Source: CAZKWG01 sp964615375
GTDB taxonomy: Bacteria; Myxococcota_A; UBA796; CAZKWG01
Direction of reading: 5' to 3'
NCBI GenBank assembly: GCA_964615375.1
Contig: CAZTOW010000084.1
Span: forward strand, 1 to 24,322
Length of the DNA: 24,322 bases
In this document: in pieces, positions 21,368-24,322 of the stretch
Position numbering within the stretch: the first letter of the stretch is position 1
Layout of the letters: every line of letters starts with the position of its first letter
Translations under genes and position numbers: made by a program
The notes under the pieces: generated by a model
What the model was told of the DNA's origin: nothing
The model's database searches: none
The model's input: the letters and a program-made list of their open reading frames with translations, nothing else

Positions 21368-23047
21368 ATGAAGGCGCTGCTTGGGCTCTTGCTGGCCGGC
21401 TGTGTGACCGACAAGACCGAGGAGACCGGCGAGGTCCAGGAGTCCACGCCGCCCGACGACAGCGGCGAGCCCACCGGGGAGAGCGGGGAGAGCGGCGAGG
21501 GCGAGGAGAGCGGCGAGACCGCCCACAGCGCCGAGCCCGAGGGCTGGCCCCTCAGCACCTGCGACAGCCCCGTCTCCTGGACCGAGGGCGGGGGCGGGAC
21601 CGGCGTGCGCGACCTGGCGGCCGACTTCACGCTGCCGACCTCGCGCGGGGACTGGGTCTTCTCCGAGCGCTGGTCGGGCTGCGAGAGCTACCTCTTCCTG
21701 GTCTGGCAGCGGGGCGGCGACTCCAGCGACCTCTGGACCAGCGACCTCGACGACTTCCTCACGCGCGCCCCGACCGATCTGCAGGTCTTCTTCCTCTCCG
21801 CACAGGGCGACGAGGCGGACGCGCTGGCGGACGTGACCGACATGGAAGCCCGGGTGGAGGAGGCCCTGGCCGCGCTGGACCCGGAGCTGGCGGCGGCGTG
21901 GGAGGGGCGCTTCCACTTCGTCCCGACGCTGGTGAGCGCGCTGGACGGCTGGATCCCCCTGATGGCCGATCAGAGCTGGAGCTCGGAGACCTTCGCCATC
22001 GACCGCGCCCAGCGCCTGCGCAGCACCGGCATGCTCCACAGCGCGAGCCGCTCCGCTCCGACCTTCAAGTATCTGGCCAACGAGCCTATCTATTACGCCT
22101 TCGAGGCCGAGCGCGAGATCGCCTTGGAGGCCAGCGGCGCCACCGTCATCCCCGTCTGGGACAGCGTGGAGATGGGCGACCCCGGCTGGGCCGGCGTCTC
22201 GACCACCGCCGACGTCGAGCTGCCCGACGCCGCGACCATGGCCGGATTCGACACGCTCACCCTCGATCTCTCCATGGACTGCGCCGAGCACCTGGACGAG
22301 AACTGTCCGCCCTGGGACTACCTCGTCAACCTCTACCTGTGCGACGCCGACGACCCGGACACCTGCGACACCGAGATCGGCCGCTTCGTGACGACCTACT
22401 GGCGCGAGGGGCGCTACGTCGTGGACGCGAGCCCCTACCTCGCCCTGCTCCAGGAGGGCGGCTCCCGGCGCCTGCGCTTCTACACCACCCAGACCTACCT
22501 GGTCAGCCTGGACCTGCGGCTCTCCAATTCGGGGAGCGGGCTCGTCGCCGCCGCCGCGCAGTACCTCTGGAGCGGCGCCAGCTTCAACGAGAGCTACAAC
22601 GACCTGTTCTCCCCCATCACCTTCGAGGTGCCCTCCGACGCGAAGAAGGTGGAGCTCGTCGCGACCATCTCCGGGCACGGCTGGGGTGGCGACACCGAGA
22701 ACTGCGCCGAATTCTGCAACCACACGCACCACTTCGTGGTCGAAGGGGACGAGTACAGCCTCGAGCACCCCGAGGCGGGCAGCGCCGACGGCTGCATGGA
22801 GCAGGTCTCGTCTGGCACGGTGCCGAACCAGTACGGCACCTGGTACTACGGCCGCGGCGGCTGGTGCCCCGGGCGCGAGGTGAGCCCCTGGCGCCAGGAC
22901 ATCACCGCCTCGGTCACCCTGGGCGCGGAGAACGAGATCTCCTACTCCGCGCTGCTGGGAGCGGAGGAGTACGTCCCCGAGTACATCGAAGGAGAGAGCT
23001 TCTGGGCCAATATTCAGATGACGAGCTGGATCGTGGTGTGGAAGTAG
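21368..23047 (+). CDS. Lipoprotein: degenerate thioredoxin-like region plus PNGase F-like domain
   Basis: This 559-residue protein starts at an ATG with GGAGG five bases upstream. The signal peptide MKALLGLLLAGC has lipobox Cys12, then a Glu/Ser/Gly tether (16-58). Residues about 78-235 resemble a redoxin fold (VRDLAADFTLPTSRGDWVF, LFLVWQRGGDSSDLW, LQVFFLSAQGD, FVPTLVSALDG), but no CxxC is present at the active-site loop. Residues about 250-559 look like peptide-N-glycosidase F: ENCPPWDYLVNLYLC (D317 where PNGase F has its catalytic Asp), EIGRFVTTYWREGRYVVD, GHGWGGDTENCAEFC (438-450) and YGTWYYGRGGWCPG (489-502). PNGase F cleaves N-linked glycans from Asn side chains. Most characteristic Cys/Trp motifs are present, so activity on glycoproteins at the cell surface is plausible but unproven. 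Confidence 0.85.
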   Translation: MKALLGLLLAGCVTDKTEETGEVQESTPPDDSGEPTGESGESGEGEESGETAHSAEPEGWPLSTCDSPVSWTEGGGGTGVRDLAADFTLPTSRGDWVFSERWSGCESYLFLVWQRGGDSSDLWTSDLDDFLTRAPTDLQVFFLSAQGDEADALADVTDMEARVEEALAALDPELAAAWEGRFHFVPTLVSALDGWIPLMADQSWSSETFAIDRAQRLRSTGMLHSASRSAPTFKYLANEPIYYAFEAEREIALEASGATVIPVWDSVEMGDPGWAGVSTTADVELPDAATMAGFDTLTLDLSMDCAEHLDENCPPWDYLVNLYLCDADDPDTCDTEIGRFVTTYWREGRYVVDASPYLALLQEGGSRRLRFYTTQTYLVSLDLRLSNSGSGLVAAAAQYLWSGASFNESYNDLFSPITFEVPSDAKKVELVATISGHGWGGDTENCAEFCNHTHHFVVEGDEYSLEHPEAGSADGCMEQVSSGTVPNQYGTWYYGRGGWCPGREVSPWRQDITASVTLGAENEISYSALLGAEEYVPEYIEGESFWANIQMTSWIVVWK

Positions 23048-23139
23048 GCGCCAGCGCGCGCCCATCGGGTTAACGTGGCCGGCCCCCACCTGAGCTCGCG
23101 GCCTTGACCGCGGGCGTCCGCGCGAGAGCTCATCCGCCC

Positions 23140-24114
23140 ATGACCGCCGCCTCGACCACCCCCGTGTTCCTGGACGCCGTCGATCAGCGCCTGGCGAGCG
23201 TGCTGACCGTGGGCGAGGTCGATCGTGGCACCGAGGTCCTGATCGAGGCCGCGCGGAACCTGGTGCTGGCTGGGGGCAAGCGGGCCCGGCCCTGGCTGGT
23301 CTACACGCTGGGCACCACGCTGGGCGCGCCGGTCGAGCCGCTCGTGGACGTGGCCGTCACCGCGGAGCTCATCCACGCCGCCAGCCTGCTGCACGACGAC
23401 GTCATCGACGAGGGCCGGGAGCGGCGCGGGCGCCCGACGGCCAACGTGCTCTGGGGCAACCTCTCGGCCGTGCTCTCGGGCGACCTCCTGCTGACCATCG
23501 CCCTCCAGCAGCTCCGCGCCCACCCCGCGCGGCTCATGCACGAGGCCATCGACGTCATCGCCATCATGACCCGGGCCTCGCTCCTGGAGGCCGCCTGCCG
23601 CGGTCGCCTGGACGTCTCGCCGGAGGCCTGGCGCACCATCGCCGTAGGCAAGACCGCCGAGCTCTTCGGCTGGTGCGGCCTCGCCGCCGGCCTCTGCGCG
23701 GGCGACGAGGGCGCCGCCCAGCGCCTGCGCGCCGCCTGCCGCCACCTGGGCGTCGCCTTCCAGCTCGCCAACGACCTCGACGACGTCTACGGCCGCACCC
23801 CCGGCAAAGACGCCCTCGCCGACGTTCAGACCGGCAACGCCTCCTACCCCGTCCTGCTGGCCCTCTCCGACCCGGCCGCCCGCCCCGTCATCGAGTCCGC
23901 CTGGGGCGCCATCGTCTCCGCCGAGCAGTCCGTCGCCGTCCAGCGCGCCGTCACCCAGAGCGGCGCCGCCAGCGCCACCTGGGACGGCATCGGCGCCGAG
24001 GTCCACGCCGCCCGCGAGGCCCTCGGCCCCTACCTCGCCCACCCCGCCGCCACCCCCGTGATCGCCTGGGCCGACCGCCTCTGGCAGACGGCCCGCCCGC
24101 CTCAATTCGGCTGA
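23140..24114 (+). CDS. Polyprenyl (isoprenyl) diphosphate synthase
   Basis: This 324-residue trans-isoprenyl diphosphate synthase starts at the ATG of MTAASTTPVFLDAVDQRL; upstream in-frame codons are unlikely starts. The family motifs are in order: GGKRARP (45-51), which binds IPP; the first Asp-rich motif LLHDDVID (84-90, followed by EGRERRGRPT); GNLSAVLSGDLLL (107-118); and the second Asp-rich motif QLANDLDDVYG (208-218), where the usual DDxxD first Asp is Asn (NDxxD). TPGKDALADVQTGNASYPVLL replaces the usual GKxxGxDxxxGKxTxP. The enzyme makes long-chain allylic diphosphates for quinones, carotenoids or carrier lipids. The residues before the first motif suggest a medium or long product, but length cannot be fixed from sequence. 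It appears to be a single gene here. Confidence 0.93.
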   Translation: MTAASTTPVFLDAVDQRLASVLTVGEVDRGTEVLIEAARNLVLAGGKRARPWLVYTLGTTLGAPVEPLVDVAVTAELIHAASLLHDDVIDEGRERRGRPTANVLWGNLSAVLSGDLLLTIALQQLRAHPARLMHEAIDVIAIMTRASLLEAACRGRLDVSPEAWRTIAVGKTAELFGWCGLAAGLCAGDEGAAQRLRAACRHLGVAFQLANDLDDVYGRTPGKDALADVQTGNASYPVLLALSDPAARPVIESAWGAIVSAEQSVAVQRAVTQSGAASATWDGIGAEVHAAREALGPYLAHPAATPVIAWADRLWQTARPPQFG

Positions 24115-24189
24115 GCCGACGACAGGATCGGGGTTCCCCGAACGCGGCTGGGCCGGCGACAGGATCGGGGCTGCACCGGCGGCTGGGCC
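24108..24189. repeat. Short direct repeats after the prenyl synthase
   Basis: A 26-base unit CGGCTG(A/G)GCCG(A/G)CGACAGGATCGGGG occurs at 24108-24133 and again at 24145-24170 (24 of 26 identical, period 37). A partial third copy of its first 10 bases lies at 24180-24189. The first copy overlaps the stop codon. Confidence 0.75.
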
Positions 24190-24322
24190 TGAGGGTCCGT
24201 GGGACCGGACCGCGAGGGGTCGAGGGGGCCTACGGGGCACCGGGCGTTCTTCGCTGACGCTCAGCCGCCCTCCGCACTCGGGGCGCGTAACTGATCATGT
24301 TGGCTTGGCGCGCCCCTCCGTG
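24115..24322. other. Gene-free end of window
   Basis: No supported gene was seen in this final stretch. It holds the direct repeats and a small inverted repeat, GCTGA/TCAGC with a CGC loop, at 24253-24265. The sequence is GC-rich until an AT-richer patch near 24287-24305, which could be the start of a promoter for something beyond the window. Confidence 0.5.

Noticed and set aside
24108..24189. CRISPR array start
   Set aside because: Only two full copies with an 11-base gap between them, which is far too short for a spacer, and one overlaps a stop codon.
23014..24240. A 408-codon minus-strand frame over the prenyl synthase
   Set aside because: Gly/Val/Asp-rich shadow without motifs; the plus-strand gene carries all prenyl synthase motifs.

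Overview
The window looks like chromosomal DNA of a GC-rich Gram-negative bacterium, most likely a myxobacterium-like member of the Myxococcota (formerly Deltaproteobacteria). This is inferred from base composition, the many lipoproteins with Thr-Gly-Glu/Asp-rich tethers, a kinase-like membrane protein, large envelope proteins of unknown function and a probable selenoprotein. No 16S gene or other taxonomic marker is present. There is no phage, transposase, CRISPR array or obvious island boundary. The window is densely packed, with no gene-free stretch over about 210 bases, and about 22 protein genes plus one tRNA are supported. Many long frames on the opposite strand are GC-rich shadows of real genes.

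Layout. 1-4057 (minus strand): a SRPBCC-fold protein cut by the window edge, a large secreted M16 zinc protease, a terminator-like hairpin, tRNA-Ala(GGC) with its promoter, and a small coiled-coil protein. 4139-7580: an NmrA-like NAD(P)-binding protein, a thioredoxin/TlpA-like protein convergent with it, a DUF3105 lipoprotein, and a minus-strand pair consisting of a cyclic-nucleotide-binding-domain protein and a DUF1444-like secreted protein. 7664-8912 (plus strand): a membrane protein, a 63-residue basic protein, and a small protein resembling the trypsin-co-occurring domain 1 of bacterial conflict systems. 8884-11080: a DUF374 acyltransferase and a degenerate kinase-like membrane protein. 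11093-12974 (minus): a cytochrome c lipoprotein on a long repetitive tether, and a coiled-coil protein with a membrane hairpin. 13115-18571 (plus): a NodU/CmcH-type carbamoyltransferase, a thioredoxin-fold lipoprotein read through an in-frame TGA, and an Ig-repeat/beta-barrel outer-membrane protein. 18575-20348 (minus): a lipoprotein of unknown function and a glycerophosphodiester phosphodiesterase. 20436-24114 (plus): a GNAT acetyltransferase, a lipoprotein combining a thioredoxin-like region with a PNGase F-like domain, and a polyprenyl synthetase, followed by short direct repeats.

Most striking result. The gene at 14899-15600 has an in-frame TGA exactly at the first position of a thioredoxin-type CxxC motif (Trp-TGA-Gly-Ala-Cys). 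A strong hairpin with a GGA loop begins about 22 bases downstream, placed as bacterial SECIS elements are. The thioredoxin fold continues in the same frame after the TGA. This is best explained as a selenocysteine-containing lipoprotein that an ordinary annotation would split into two fragments.

Theme. The region is rich in cell-envelope functions: six likely lipoproteins or lipoprotein-like secreted proteins, a protease, an outer-membrane Ig/barrel protein, lipid enzymes and several thioredoxin-fold proteins. Most appear to be single genes or pairs with their own promoters, not one large operon.
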